Origin: Bog-257 sp963834135
Lineage (GTDB): Bacteria; Acidobacteriota; Terriglobia; Terriglobales; Acidobacteriaceae
NCBI GenBank assembly: GCA_963834135.1
Contig: CAWIAN010000005.1
Location: forward strand, 186,001-250,000
Reading direction: 5' to 3'
Length of the DNA: 64,000 bases
Below, one piece after another: positions 1 to 9,495 of this stretch. The notes below the pieces were generated by a model. That model made no database searches, had not been told where the DNA came from, and saw only the letters and a program-made list of their open reading frames with translations. Position numbers and translations under genes: made by a program. The stretch's first letter is position 1. Each line of letters starts with the position of its first letter.

Positions 1-433
1 CCAATTCCTGATACGACATCTCCTCTACCTCGCAGAGCAGCAGGACCTCGCGAAACTGTACCGGCAGGTCGTCGATCGCCGCCTGAATGAGATGAGTATT
101 CGAGCGGTTCAGGAAAATCGACTCAGGAGTTTCATGCTCCACCGCCATCTCCGGTCCATCCTCTTCCATGTCGAGCGGGACGGTCGAAGCAGCCTTCAGG
201 CCCGTTCGCGATGTCAGGAAGGTGTTGCGCAGGATGCGATAGATCCATGCGCGAAAATTACTTCCCGGACGGAATGACGAGAACCCTTTCAAAGCCTTGG
301 TGTAAGCCTCCTGCACCAGGTCCTCGGCCTCTTCGCGATTCTGGGTCAGCCAGTGCGCGAAGTTATACAGCTGATCGAACAGCGGCATCGCCAGCTCTTC
401 GAACGATCCGGATTGAGGGTCTGTCCCGGACAT
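1..433 (-). CDS. ECF RNA polymerase sigma factor (3' end outside window)
   Basis: The minus strand from ATG at 433 stays open to the window edge (about 144 codons). Region 2 of sigma-70 is seen at residues 15-70 (FAHWLTQNREEAEDLVQEAY, then FRAWIYRILRNTFL). The start of region 4 follows near residue 120 (IDDLPVQFREVLLLCEVEEM). It should direct RNA polymerase to a small regulon. It is divergent from the DUF2231-metallophosphoesterase pair, and the shared 132-bp gap holds two copies of one promoter-like motif. That suggests it controls itself and its neighbours. The C-terminal end of region 4 is not visible, and no anti-sigma gene is in view. Confidence 0.93.
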   Translation of the reverse strand, partial: MSGTDPQSGSFEELAMPLFDQLYNFAHWLTQNREEAEDLVQEAYTKALKGFSSFRPGSNFRAWIYRILRNTFLTSRTGLKAASTVPLDMEEDGPEMAVEHETPESIFLNRSNTHLIQAAIDDLPVQFREVLLLCEVEEMSYQEL

Positions 434-441
434 CCCCACAA

Positions 442-472
442 GCTTAAACCAGCCCACATCGCTTTTATTCCC
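442..472 (-). promoter_or_regulatory. Putative ECF-type promoter of the sigma factor gene
   Basis: On the minus strand GGGAATAAAAGC starts at 472 and GTTTAAGC starts 23 nt later at 449. The same two blocks at the same 23-nt offset occur on the plus strand at 500-530. The -10-like block lies about 9 nt before the ATG, so the transcript would be nearly leaderless. The motif is seen directly; its use by this sigma factor is inference. Confidence 0.5.
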
Positions 473-499
473 GGAGGAAAACAAGTTTTTCCAGGATGC

Positions 500-530
500 G
501 GGAATAAAGCATGCCGACGCCAGTTTTAGC
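500..530 (+). promoter_or_regulatory. Putative ECF-type promoter of the DUF2231/phosphoesterase operon
   Basis: GGGAATAAAGC at 500 and GTTTTAGC at 523 repeat the blocks and spacing of the divergent minus-strand site. They lie 36 nt before the first possible start codon downstream. Confidence 0.5.
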
Positions 531-565
531 TGTGTAAGCCGAATAGGAAGTTCGGTAGCTGGAGG

Positions 566-1031
566 ATGAACATCGCGATGGTCAGTCCATTTGATTTGAA
601 GTCGGCACTCCTTGCCAGGCACGCGCAGCACGTTGTGCTGATTCATTTCCCCATCGCGCTGTTCATCGCAGCTGTAGCGTTCGACTACGCGGCGCGATGG
701 AGTAAGAGCAAGACGCTGGAAACGGCGGCTTATCTCAATCTTCTTCTTGCCGCGGTGTCAACCGTGCCCGTTGTCCTGTCAGGACTGGCCGCCTGGCAGT
801 GGGCACTGGGAGGCCAAAAGCTGAAGGGCATTCTGCTGATGCACCTGACCCTGGGATGCGCGTCCGCAGTCTTGATCTGGCTGGTGTTCCTGCTTCATCG
901 CGCGGCGCGGCGTTCGCCGGAACCGCTCCGCGTCGAATCTCCGCCTTGTTGTCGAGGCGCTGGCTGTCCTGGTGATCGCATTGACCGCACACCTCGGCGG
1001 CTTCCTGAGCGGAGTCAACCTGCCTTCGTAA
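566..1031 (+). CDS. DUF2231 family membrane protein (frameshifted)
   Basis: This is a small integral membrane protein of the DUF2231 family, whose function is not well defined; some relatives sit near haem and copper proteins. Three to four hydrophobic helices are visible, starting with VVLIHFPIALFIAAVAF. One extra base between about 905 and 935 throws the frame off. The other frame then gives the expected last helix (LVVEALAVLVIALTAHLGGF) and stops at 1029-1031, making 154 residues when one base is removed. GGAGG directly touches the ATG at 566, so ATG 578 (MVSPFDLKS) is an alternative start. It probably forms an operon with the metallophosphoesterase 54 bp downstream. Confidence 0.8.
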
Positions 1032-1085
1032 AACTCGGCGAAATCGTATTCGCGACATACATAAAGGATAGTGGAGAGAAAACAG

Positions 1086-2405
1086 ATGGCTAACACTAAG
1101 AAGGACTCTTTCGATCAGAACATCCCCGAGCGTGGCAGCGACGGCGTCGATCGCCGTGGATTTCTGAAATGCATGGCCTGGGCCGGCACCGGACTGGTCT
1201 GGACCCTAACCGCCGGAATTCCGATGTCCAGCGTTGTTGCAGGCACGCCAGGTCACGCCATGGGCAATAAAGGCGGCTTCAGTTTCGTGCAGATCAGCGA
1301 TAGTCACATCGGTTTCGACAAGCCGGCGAATGTGGACGTGACCGCAACCTTGCAGGTCGCGATCGACAAGATCAATGCGCTGCCGAATCAGCCCGATTTC
1401 ATACTGCACACCGGCGACCTCAGCCATCTGTCCAAGCCAGGCGAGTTCGACACGTTGAACCAGGCACTGAAAGGCGCTCGCAGCCAGCAGGTGTTTTATG
1501 TGCCCGGCGAGCACGATGTCTCGCTCGACAATGGCCGGATGTTCCTCGAACGCTACGGCAAAGGCACGAAGGGCGACGGCTGGCAGAGCTTCGACCACAA
1601 GGGAGTTCACTTTGTAGGCCTGGTCAACGTCCTGAACCTGAAGGCCGGCGGCCTCGGTGTTCTGGGTCCCGACCAACTCAAATGGCTGGAGGATGATCTG
1701 CGCGCGCAGAAGAGCAGCACGCCCATCGTAGTCTTCGCGCATGTTCCGCTGTGGGCTGCTTATCCGCAATGGGGATGGGGAACCGAGGATAGCTCGCAGG
1801 CCCTGGCTTATCTGAAGCGCTTCGGTTCCGTCACCGTGCTGAACGGACACATCCACCAGATCATGCAAAAGGTAGAAGGCAACGTCACTTTTCACACCGC
1901 CATGTCGACGGCATTTCCTCAACCAATCGCCGGCACCGCTCCTTCGCCCGGTCCAATCAAGGTTCCGGCCGAACATCTGCGGCAGGTGCTCGGCATTACG
2001 GAGGTGAACTACGTCGCCGGGCACAATCATCTTGCCGTGGTGGATGCGACGCTGGCAGGGACCGCGCCACAGGAAGCGGATGCAATCCTTCGCCAGGCCG
2101 CGGCATCTCTGCCGGCCCCGGCCACGCAAGCTCAGCCCCAGGCCGCTACTGCTGGAAACACGGTTCAGGCCACGATCGACAATTTCGCCTATACTCCGCA
2201 GGAACTCACGGTCAAGGTGGGAACCACAGTTCGCTGGACCAACAAAGACGATATTCCGCACACGGTCACCAGCGACAGTAAAGTGTTCGAATCCTCAATC
2301 ATGGATACAAACCAGAGCTTCCAATTCACCTTCAACGCTCCGGGCCGTTTCCCGTATTTCTGCAAACTGCATCCTCACATGACGGGAGTCGTCACCGTGC
2401 AGTGA
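1086..2405 (+). CDS. Tat-exported metallophosphoesterase with C-terminal cupredoxin domain
   Basis: This appears to be an exported two-domain protein of about 439 residues. The N-terminus has a twin-arginine signal (DRRGFLK plus a hydrophobic stretch). The calcineurin-like phosphoesterase domain has SDSHIG, HTGDLSH, PGEHD, FAHVP and GHIHQ, which are the metal-ligand blocks; the third has GEHD where GNHD is usual. The last 85 residues form a plastocyanin-like domain with ligands in IPHTV and YFCKLHPHM (His, Cys, His, Met), typical of type 1 copper sites. GGAGAG lies about 8 nt before ATG 1086, so this start is preferred to 1071. The substrate is unknown; copper redox coupled to phosphoester cleavage is only a guess. 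Confidence 0.9.
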   Translation: MANTKKDSFDQNIPERGSDGVDRRGFLKCMAWAGTGLVWTLTAGIPMSSVVAGTPGHAMGNKGGFSFVQISDSHIGFDKPANVDVTATLQVAIDKINALPNQPDFILHTGDLSHLSKPGEFDTLNQALKGARSQQVFYVPGEHDVSLDNGRMFLERYGKGTKGDGWQSFDHKGVHFVGLVNVLNLKAGGLGVLGPDQLKWLEDDLRAQKSSTPIVVFAHVPLWAAYPQWGWGTEDSSQALAYLKRFGSVTVLNGHIHQIMQKVEGNVTFHTAMSTAFPQPIAGTAPSPGPIKVPAEHLRQVLGITEVNYVAGHNHLAVVDATLAGTAPQEADAILRQAAASLPAPATQAQPQAATAGNTVQATIDNFAYTPQELTVKVGTTVRWTNKDDIPHTVTSDSKVFESSIMDTNQSFQFTFNAPGRFPYFCKLHPHMTGVVTVQ

Positions 2406-2427
2406 TTGGATTAGAGGAAAAAGCAAT

Positions 2428-2500
2428 TTCACCACGGAGGCACGCAGGGTACGGAGGTTCAGTTTCCAAGTCTCTGTGTGCTCTTCGTGTCTTCTGTGAT
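2428..2500. repeat. CACCACGGAGGCAC-type inverted repeat
   Basis: A purine-rich arm starting TTCACCACGGAGGCACG is followed by its degenerate complement (CTCTGTGTGCTC, then TTCTGTGAT). A clearer copy lies at 43234-43430. It sits between the convergent ends of the phosphoesterase and kinase genes. Confidence 0.6.
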
Positions 2501-2604
2501 GGGATGCCACAACGTAGGACTCATTGCGCAATCAGGTTTCGCTTCGCGATAAATTTGTCCGCGAGCTGTTTTGCGGCCGACCTGGAAACAGAAGGAAGTA
2601 TGGC

Positions 2605-5107
2605 TCAGTGCTGCGGCTGGTTTCGCTCCGCAACAAATTTGTCCCGGCATGCCTTCGCCTCCGACAGCAGCTTGGGATATTCGGGCGAATCATGCAGCGA
2701 GTTTAGCAGTTGATCTTTTTGCAGGGCGTCGTAGATGCAGTACTTGGATTCAATCGCGGACTTCAGCAACCGCAGAGACAGCTCCTTCTGGCCGCAGAAA
2801 GCCAGATCGGTAGCGAACACGTATCGGTTTTCCGGATCGGGGTTCGCTTCCATCGTGGGCGCCATCTTTTGAGCTATTCGGTCCAAATCCGCCGTGGGCG
2901 GCTGGTTGAGCGGACGCTCGAAGCAAGCTTCGTAATAAGGCTTCTCAGGAGCGTCCGCGGGCAACTGCTGGACGGCCGCTTTCGCCTCGTTCAACTTTGC
3001 TTCGCGCAGCAGCACCCGAACCACACTGTTTTTGAAAAACGTGGATCCCGCATCGAGGTTAAGGAAGTCCATCGCCCGTTCCGAGTTGCCCAGCTGGCTG
3101 AAGGTGAACGAGCAGGCGCGAAATGTGTAGTTCCCCGGATCCATGGCGATAGCTTGATCGCAGGCGCTGGCCGACTCATCCAGCAAGCCCGCGTAGCGCA
3201 GAACATACCCTAGAACGAAGTAAGCGAAGGCATTCTTCGGTTGCCGCTGAACGAAATCCTGCGCGTCCTGATAGGCCTTAACCAGGTCGCCACGTTCGCT
3301 TCGCATGGCGATGCGTTGAGAGATCGCAATCGTCAGGTTCGGATCCAGGGTCAGCGCCCGCTCCAGCGCCACGCTCGCTTTCTGGAACATGGCTTCGCCG
3401 CCATTGCTGTATTGCGAGTCGAGATAATAGCGACGCCCAAGGATTCCCCACGCCGGCGCATAATTCGGGTCGAGTCCCACCGCGCGCTCCAACATGGCGA
3501 TGGCTTCCTTGTTGGGCTGGGGATCGTGCGGCAGCGCGAGACTGCGCAAATAGAGGTCGTAGGCCTCTTCGTTGTTCGGCCGCGTGGCGATCTGCGCGGA
3601 GTCGGTGCCCCCGCCCAGCGCCGGGATCAGACCGTCACGCACCTGCGCCGTGATCTGGCTGCGCGTGCTGATCATGTCGGCAGCCGGAACATGCAGCGTG
3701 GTTCCGCCACAGCGTGCGATTGTTTTCTACGTCCACCGCCTCCAGCGTGATCTCCAGCTGATCGCCTTCCTTTATGTAATGCCCGGCGACCACGTCGGTG
3801 ACGCGCATCTCGCGGCCTGCCTGCTGCAGATCCACACCCGCAGCCGTGTATTTACTGCTGGTGGCGAAGGGACGGATGGACAGCGAGCGTACATAGCTGA
3901 GCGCGGTCGCAATCTCGTCGGGCAGGGCCAGGCGCAGGAAGTCCGTCTCCTTATCGGAGCCCATATTCTGGAAGGGAAGCACCGCGACGGTTGTCGGAGC
4001 GGCAGTGCCACCGGCAGGTACAGCGCGCCGCCTCGATTGCCAGAAGAAGATGGCCCCCGCGATGACCGTAAGAACGGCTGCCCCGACAAAGATCGTGCTG
4101 TAGGGGAGCTTTCGCGCAGGCGCAGGCGCCCCCGCAACCGAATCGACCTTACTGGCGCTGCGCGAGCCCGAACTCTTCGAATCGGCGGACGCGCTCGATT
4201 GCAACACGCTGCTCACCACCGAGGATGGAATTCTTCCGCTGTCGGTGTCGCGCTTCAGCCTTTTGAGATCGGCGCGCAGATCAGAAGCATGCTGGTAGCG
4301 CAGCTCGCGGTCTTTTTCCAGCGCCTTGCGGATGGTAGCGTCCAGCCCTGCAGAAACTTCCGGGTTCACCTGCGAAGCCGGCGGAGGTTCGTCGCGCAGG
4401 ATCGCGCTGCAAATCTCGCCCGAGCTCGACCCATCGAACGGCATCCTGCCCGTGGCCATCTCGTAGAGCACAGCGCCAAATGAAAACAGGTCGGTCCGCG
4501 AGTCAATGTCCTTGGCACGCACCTGCTCAGGCGACATGTAGGCGACGGTGCCGAGCATCGCGCCGGGACTGGTGAGATGTTGCGGCTCCGACTCGGCGAT
4601 GCGTGTTTCTGCTTCAGCGCCGCCCAGTGCGACCTTCGTCGTAACCTTCGCCAGTCCAAAGTCGAGAACCTTGGCGTGACCGCGCCGTGTGACAAAGATG
4701 TTCGCCGGCTTGATGTCGCGATGGATGATGCCTTCACCGTGAGCGGCGTCCAGCGCATCGGCAATCTCGGTCGCCAGATCGAGAAGCAGATCGGATTCCA
4801 TGGGCCTGCCGCCGATCTGATGCTTCAGGGTCACGCCATCGAGAAACTCCATGGCGATGAAGGAGCGTCCCTCGTGATTGCCGATCTCGTAAATCGTGCA
4901 GATGTTGGGGTGGTTCAGCGCCGAAGCTGCGCGCGCCTCGCGGCGAAAGCGTTCCAGGGCTTGCGCGTCCTGTGCGACCTCGTCAGGCAAGAACTTGAGC
5001 GCGACGAAGCGGCCGAGATCGGTATCTTCGGCTTTGAACACCACGCCCATCCCGCCGCCGCCGAGCTTACTGACGATGCGGTAGTGCGAGATCGTAGTTC
5101 CGATCAT
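2605..5107 (-). CDS. PknB-type Ser/Thr protein kinase with TPR domain (frameshifted)
   Basis: This is a predicted membrane-anchored signalling kinase. The kinase domain covers residues 8-270: GGGGMGVVFKA (P-loop), VALKF lysine, HRDIKPAN catalytic loop, DFGLAK, and GTVAYMSPEQ. A transmembrane helix follows near residue 335 (IFVGAAVLTVIAGAIFFW). The outer part holds a segment that sets up several TPRs (EAYDLYLRSLAL, LDPNYAPAWGILGRRYYL and others). At 3700-3701 one extra base breaks the frame; removing it joins NNRTLW to DMISTRSQITAQVRDGL and gives 833 residues. This layout is common in Acidobacteriota. Substrates are unknown. Confidence 0.9.
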
Positions 5108-5260
5108 GTTATGTAGACGAAAGCCCGATGATAGGGCGAGACGGAGAGACAGTCAACGAAGGGTGAAAACCCGGCAGTACTTCACTTTTTCAAACTGACC
5201 CGCAGGTGCCCTATTCACGCGGGTGCTCAAGCCGGTTTTGCCTGGGTGGGGCTTTTCGGC

Positions 5261-5304
5261 GGGTGGCCCACCCTCTCGCCTAAGGGCGGAAGGATGGGGC
5301 ACCC
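5261..5304 (+). repeat. Hairpin repeat with TGGGGCACCC tail
   Basis: A stem of about 14 bp with a TAAG loop ends in TGGGGCACCC (5295-5304). It matches the tail of the RAYT-linked repeats at 14037-14480. It lies in the 305-bp gap upstream of the kinase gene, where nothing else was recognised. Confidence 0.6.
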
Positions 5305-5412
5305 GAGTGTTCAGGATTCCGGTTTGAAAGGATGGACCATCCGCCATGCTGTTATGGTCAAAGTTCTCGCAGCCAACCAACAGCGACTGCGGATTCCATC
5401 TTCCGAGGCGAG

Positions 5413-6543
5413 TTAGAAAGCGGCTATGCCGTTGGCGCCAGCGGCTGCTGGCACACCTTGGATTTCCGCAGGCTGATCCAGCGTGCCGTCGCTGTTGATC
5501 GGAAACACGCCGATGGCGCCCACGGTTGCATTCAGCGTGAACAGGAATTCTCCATCGCTGCTCACGGCAATATCGAGGTTGACGCTCCCCGGAGGATTGC
5601 TGCCGACCACAGTGTTGCCGATCGGCGTCAAGCTGCCGTCCGTACCGATAGCAAATCCCGAGATGTTCGAGCTGCCGGCATTGGACACATAGACGACCCT
5701 GCCGTTGGGAGCAATGGCATTCCAACAATTGGCGGCGCCCAGCGTTGGCAGGCTTTGCGTGACGGCGATCAGGGTGCCGTTGGCTTGCACCGCATACGAC
5801 GAGACCGTCGACGCGTTCACGCCGCCGGCAGGCCCGGTCTCCGAAACAATCAGTTTGCCATCAGGAGCGAACCTTCCTGAGAATGCCCCCGGCGCAGGAC
5901 TGGCATTCACGACGACCGCTCCCGGCGCGCCGTTTGCCTGAAGGGGAAAGATGTCAATGTTGTTGGCCAACCGTTCGACCACCGCAAGAAAGCGACCGTC
6001 GGGACTGACACTGATCGACGCACCTCCCGTAGCATTGGCGCTCAGGAATTGCGTGGAATTGTCGATTTCGCGCAGGTGCCCGTTGCCGTCGAGCCGGAAA
6101 GCTGCAACGCTACCCGCACCGCCCTGGTTCAGCACGTAAACAACATTCTGGTATTGCGCCGCAGTCACCGGATTGCTGCCGCCCGTCGGCTCACGATCGG
6201 CGAGTTGGAGCCGGCCGTTGCGCACGCGAAAGACGCTAAGATCTCCACTGCCGGCATTGACGGCGAAGAGCAATGAATGGTCGGCGTTGAAGGTAAGCGA
6301 GCCTTGCGACTCCAGCGGATCATTAACGCCCCCGCTGCCGCGCCCCCCGGTGTTGTAGCGAGCGCCCTCGGAAAATTGTCCATCTCCGTTGCGGACGAAG
6401 CTGAGCACCTGATTGTTGTCAGCGTTGTTGGTCATCGCGAATACGGCTTCCGGCTGGCGGCCGGGCTCGGCGGCATGCATCGCCGGTGTTAAGACGGCGG
6501 CCCCCAGCATGAACGCCAGGATCCCACGAACACTGCTTTTCAT
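5413..6543 (-). CDS. Secreted lactonase-like seven-bladed beta-propeller protein
   Basis: This is a secreted protein of 376 residues with a signal peptide (SSVRGILAFMLGAAVLTPAM). It has the repeated blade pattern of the 6-phosphogluconolactonase/YVTN type (SVSPDGRFLAVVERLANNID, AIAPNGRVVYVSNAGSSNIS, AVSSDGEFLFTLNA). AGAAGGTGA lies upstream of ATG 6543, so this start is preferred to one 93 nt upstream. Cytoplasmic Pgl hydrolyses 6-phosphogluconolactone, but an exported member probably does something else, such as acting on another lactone or binding. The enzymatic role is not shown by the sequence. Confidence 0.88.
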   Translation of the reverse strand: MKSSVRGILAFMLGAAVLTPAMHAAEPGRQPEAVFAMTNNADNNQVLSFVRNGDGQFSEGARYNTGGRGSGGVNDPLESQGSLTFNADHSLLFAVNAGSGDLSVFRVRNGRLQLADREPTGGSNPVTAAQYQNVVYVLNQGGAGSVAAFRLDGNGHLREIDNSTQFLSANATGGASISVSPDGRFLAVVERLANNIDIFPLQANGAPGAVVVNASPAPGAFSGRFAPDGKLIVSETGPAGGVNASTVSSYAVQANGTLIAVTQSLPTLGAANCWNAIAPNGRVVYVSNAGSSNISGFAIGTDGSLTPIGNTVVGSNPPGSVNLDIAVSSDGEFLFTLNATVGAIGVFPINSDGTLDQPAEIQGVPAAAGANGIAAF

Positions 6544-6737
6544 GACTTCACCTTCTGTACTGAAATTGTGCGCACTGATGCGAGGGTTTGACGCCCACTC
6601 CAGCCGCACCCAACGATGGGAGCCGTCAGCCGGCAAAAGGTTACTGAGGATGGAAAGATTTCACGAAATAGAAACTTATCTTCGAAAAAGCGGGTGGGCC
6701 CAGCCTTTCGTACCTTGATGACCGCTTAAATTAATCT

Positions 6738-6830
6738 CGGGTGCCCCATTCAACGACCTCTTTTGTCGTTGAGTGGGGGTTTTCATTACCACAACCAGGA
6801 TTTCGAAGGGTTCAAACAAAAAGACCCGCT
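6738..6830 (-). repeat. Single copy of the RAYT-linked repeat unit
   Basis: The reverse complement of this stretch matches the approximately 118-bp tandem unit at 14037-14480: the hairpin, the ATGAAAACCCC block, and the downstream block. It lies 5' of the lactonase-like gene in a 571-bp gap. Confidence 0.75.
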
Positions 6831-6889
6831 CAACCACCCAACAAATCCAACACCGGGACTTGCCGGGACCCAGGATTCAGCAGGAAGAT

Positions 6890-7022
6890 CGAGCCAAAAT
6901 ATCGCAATTTTATTCATCTTCCAGAGTTAATGCTTTATAAGTATATGAAATTAAATAGTTTATATTGTGCATACAATGTATGTAATACTGCAAAACTTTG
7001 CATTGCATATTTAGACCTCTCC
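6890..7022. other. AT-rich island with two palindromes
   Basis: About 130 bp is strongly AT-rich in a GC-rich region. It holds CATACAATGTATG (6970-6982) and TGCAAAACTTTGCA (6989-7002), both perfect inverted repeats. It lies about 100 bp upstream of the VCBS protein gene and may hold its promoter and operators. No exact sigma-70 pair could be fixed. Confidence 0.4.
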
Positions 7023-7114
7023 TGAGACAATCCTGCCGCCAGAGTTCCTGCTGTTCAACTCTCGCGGATCGTTCCCCGCGATCAATCAACTAAAGCAGTT
7101 CCGGAGAAACCGAG

Positions 7115-9481
7115 ATGAAACGTTTTCGCTGCTTAGTCGTTGCTGCATGGTCTCTATCTCTCGCGTTGATTTCGTTGCCCGCGAGCGCGCAGAGGGCAAT
7201 CACGAACCCGGCCGCGGTGCGCCGGTTAGAAACCTCCGCACATAATCCTCCCCTGCCAACCGGCTTCCCGCTCCGGTTCGACACAGGGAACAGGCTCGCA
7301 ACCGGGGGAACCAGTCCACATGGCGTCGCCACCGGTGACTTCAATCGCGACGGAAAGCAAGACATCGTCGTGGTCAATCAAGATCAGGACAACGTGGCTG
7401 TGCTTCTCGGCAATGGGGATGGGACGTTCGCTGCGCCGGTCACCTACAGTCTGCCGGCGGGCGTACCTATGCAAGTGGCAGTCGCGGATTTCAACGGGGA
7501 TGGTAATCCTGACATTGCTGTCGTCACGGGGCAGGTCAATGGGTTTACGAGTAATGTTTTTGTTCTGCTGGGAAACGGTGACGGCACTTTCAGTACTGCC
7601 ATTACGACCGCTCCCGGAGTGAATGGGTTGACGATCCACGCCGCCGACGTGAATGGCGATGGGAAGCAGGATGTCGTAATCGGCGGCGCCGATAATGCCG
7701 CTGTTCTGTACGGTAAAGGGGATGGCACCTTCCAAACTCCAGTGGTACTCCGATCGGTGGGCCCACTGGTGGACGCAGCGGTAGGCGATGTCAACGGCGA
7801 CGGCCGGCTGGACCTGGTATGCGCTATCTCCTCACCCGCGTCAGGCATTGCCGTCTTTCTTCAGAATGCGGACGGAAGCTTTTCGCACGGACAAATACTG
7901 CCACTTGCGACGCCATTGACCACCTCTGGAATCTCTTTGGGAGATTTCAACCATGACGGCAAACTAGATGCTCTCCTGGTTACGCTTTACCCGATCGGTG
8001 GCAATAGCTTCACGTTTCTTGGCAACGGGGACGGTACCTTTCAAAGCCCGTTGAGCGGTTTTGCCGGGGAATCACCGCGCTACGCCGCGATTGCCGACTT
8101 CAATCGCGATGGCGTGCCTGACGCTGCATTCGCCAATTTCACCAATCAGAATTATGAGCCGAATCTATACATCCTCAGCGGTCTTGGGGATGGCACCTTT
8201 ACGTTTCTGAACTCCGAATTTCAATACACCAGTGGGAATACGATCGGAGTTGCGGTGGCTGACTTCAACAACGACGGGTGGCCTGACGTCGTGACGGTCG
8301 ACCAGACTGGCAGTACAGTCACGGTGTTTCTGAACCTGATCCCGGCCATGCAGGGGCCGCAGCGGTTCGTACCCATTGCGCCCTGCCGCTTGATTGATAC
8401 ACGGAGCGGGCTCGGCGGCATCCTGGGGCCGGTCGGAGGTCCTGTGATCTTCGAATGGGGCTTCTCCGGAAGCGGCACGTGTGGCCCGACTCTCGCGCCA
8501 AACGCCTCGGCGTACTCTATGAACTTCACCGTTCTTCCGTTAGAGCCGTTTCCATACCTGGAAGTGTGGCAACAGGGCGGTCCATTGTCGGACGTGTCGA
8601 TTTTGAATTCTCCGGATGGGCGCGCCCGGGCGAACGCGCTGGTGGTTCCGGCGGGCAACAATGGGGGACTCGACATTTACTTCCCACACAGCAGCACGAA
8701 CCTGCTGATCGACGTTAATGGCTACTTCGTTCCTGCATCGCAGTCGTCTCTCGCTTTTTATCCGGTCACGCCGTGTCGGGTGTTTGACACGCGCAATGCG
8801 AATGGTCCCCTGGGCGGTCCGAACCTTTATCCTGGCCAGGTGCGCGATTTCCCGGTGCTCGACAGTAACTGCAACATTCCGAGCGATGCCCAAGCCTACT
8901 CGATGAACTTCACCGCCGTTCCTTACGAAGGCCAAGACCTCAGCTACCTGACGGTTTGGGCGAAGGGATTCGCGCAGCCCGGCGTGTCGACGCTTAACAA
9001 TCCGGCGGCAACGATTGTCGCCAACGGCGCGGTCGTGCAGGCCGGCACAGACGGACAGATTTCTGTCTATGCCAGCGACAACACGCAATTGGTCGGCGAT
9101 ATCAACGGCTACTTCGCTCCAGCACAACCGGGGGGCCTGTCACTATACGCACTGCAACCGTGCCGTGCCTTCGACACACGCCAGCAGAACGGGGCATTCG
9201 AGGGGGAGCTAACGGTGAACATCGCTGCAAGTCCGTGTGCGCCATCCATCAGCGCGCAGGCCTATGCGATGAATGCAACGGTGGTCCCCGACTCCATGCT
9301 GAACTACCTGACGCTATGGCCGGACGGACAAGGCCGGCCGACCGTATCGACACTGAATGCGGTGGACGGACAGATCACTTCGAACATGGCGATTGTGGGC
9401 ACAACGAACGGCGAGATCGACGCGTACGCTTCAGGATTGACGAATTTGATCCTGGATTTGTACGGCTATTTCGCGCCATAA
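7115..9481 (+). CDS. Large secreted VCBS/FG-GAP repeat protein with three C-terminal repeats
   Basis: This is a surface or secreted protein of 788 residues with a signal peptide ending near residue 25 (PASAQ). Residues 65-400 hold about six FG-GAP/VCBS propeller repeats with Asp-rich, calcium-loop-like motifs (DFNRDGKQDIVVV, DFNGDGNPDIAVV, LGNGDGTF). Residues 417-788 hold three copies of a domain of about 120 residues. Each starts PCR-x-x-DTR, has a second cysteine, a YSMN(F)T block and a YLtvW block, and ends with D-x-NGYF-x-P. GGAG lies before ATG 7115. A binding or adhesion role is likely but not proven. Confidence 0.9.
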   Translation: MKRFRCLVVAAWSLSLALISLPASAQRAITNPAAVRRLETSAHNPPLPTGFPLRFDTGNRLATGGTSPHGVATGDFNRDGKQDIVVVNQDQDNVAVLLGNGDGTFAAPVTYSLPAGVPMQVAVADFNGDGNPDIAVVTGQVNGFTSNVFVLLGNGDGTFSTAITTAPGVNGLTIHAADVNGDGKQDVVIGGADNAAVLYGKGDGTFQTPVVLRSVGPLVDAAVGDVNGDGRLDLVCAISSPASGIAVFLQNADGSFSHGQILPLATPLTTSGISLGDFNHDGKLDALLVTLYPIGGNSFTFLGNGDGTFQSPLSGFAGESPRYAAIADFNRDGVPDAAFANFTNQNYEPNLYILSGLGDGTFTFLNSEFQYTSGNTIGVAVADFNNDGWPDVVTVDQTGSTVTVFLNLIPAMQGPQRFVPIAPCRLIDTRSGLGGILGPVGGPVIFEWGFSGSGTCGPTLAPNASAYSMNFTVLPLEPFPYLEVWQQGGPLSDVSILNSPDGRARANALVVPAGNNGGLDIYFPHSSTNLLIDVNGYFVPASQSSLAFYPVTPCRVFDTRNANGPLGGPNLYPGQVRDFPVLDSNCNIPSDAQAYSMNFTAVPYEGQDLSYLTVWAKGFAQPGVSTLNNPAATIVANGAVVQAGTDGQISVYASDNTQLVGDINGYFAPAQPGGLSLYALQPCRAFDTRQQNGAFEGELTVNIAASPCAPSISAQAYAMNATVVPDSMLNYLTLWPDGQGRPTVSTLNAVDGQITSNMAIVGTTNGEIDAYASGLTNLILDLYGYFAP

Positions 9482-9495
9482 CAAACGGTGGAAAC

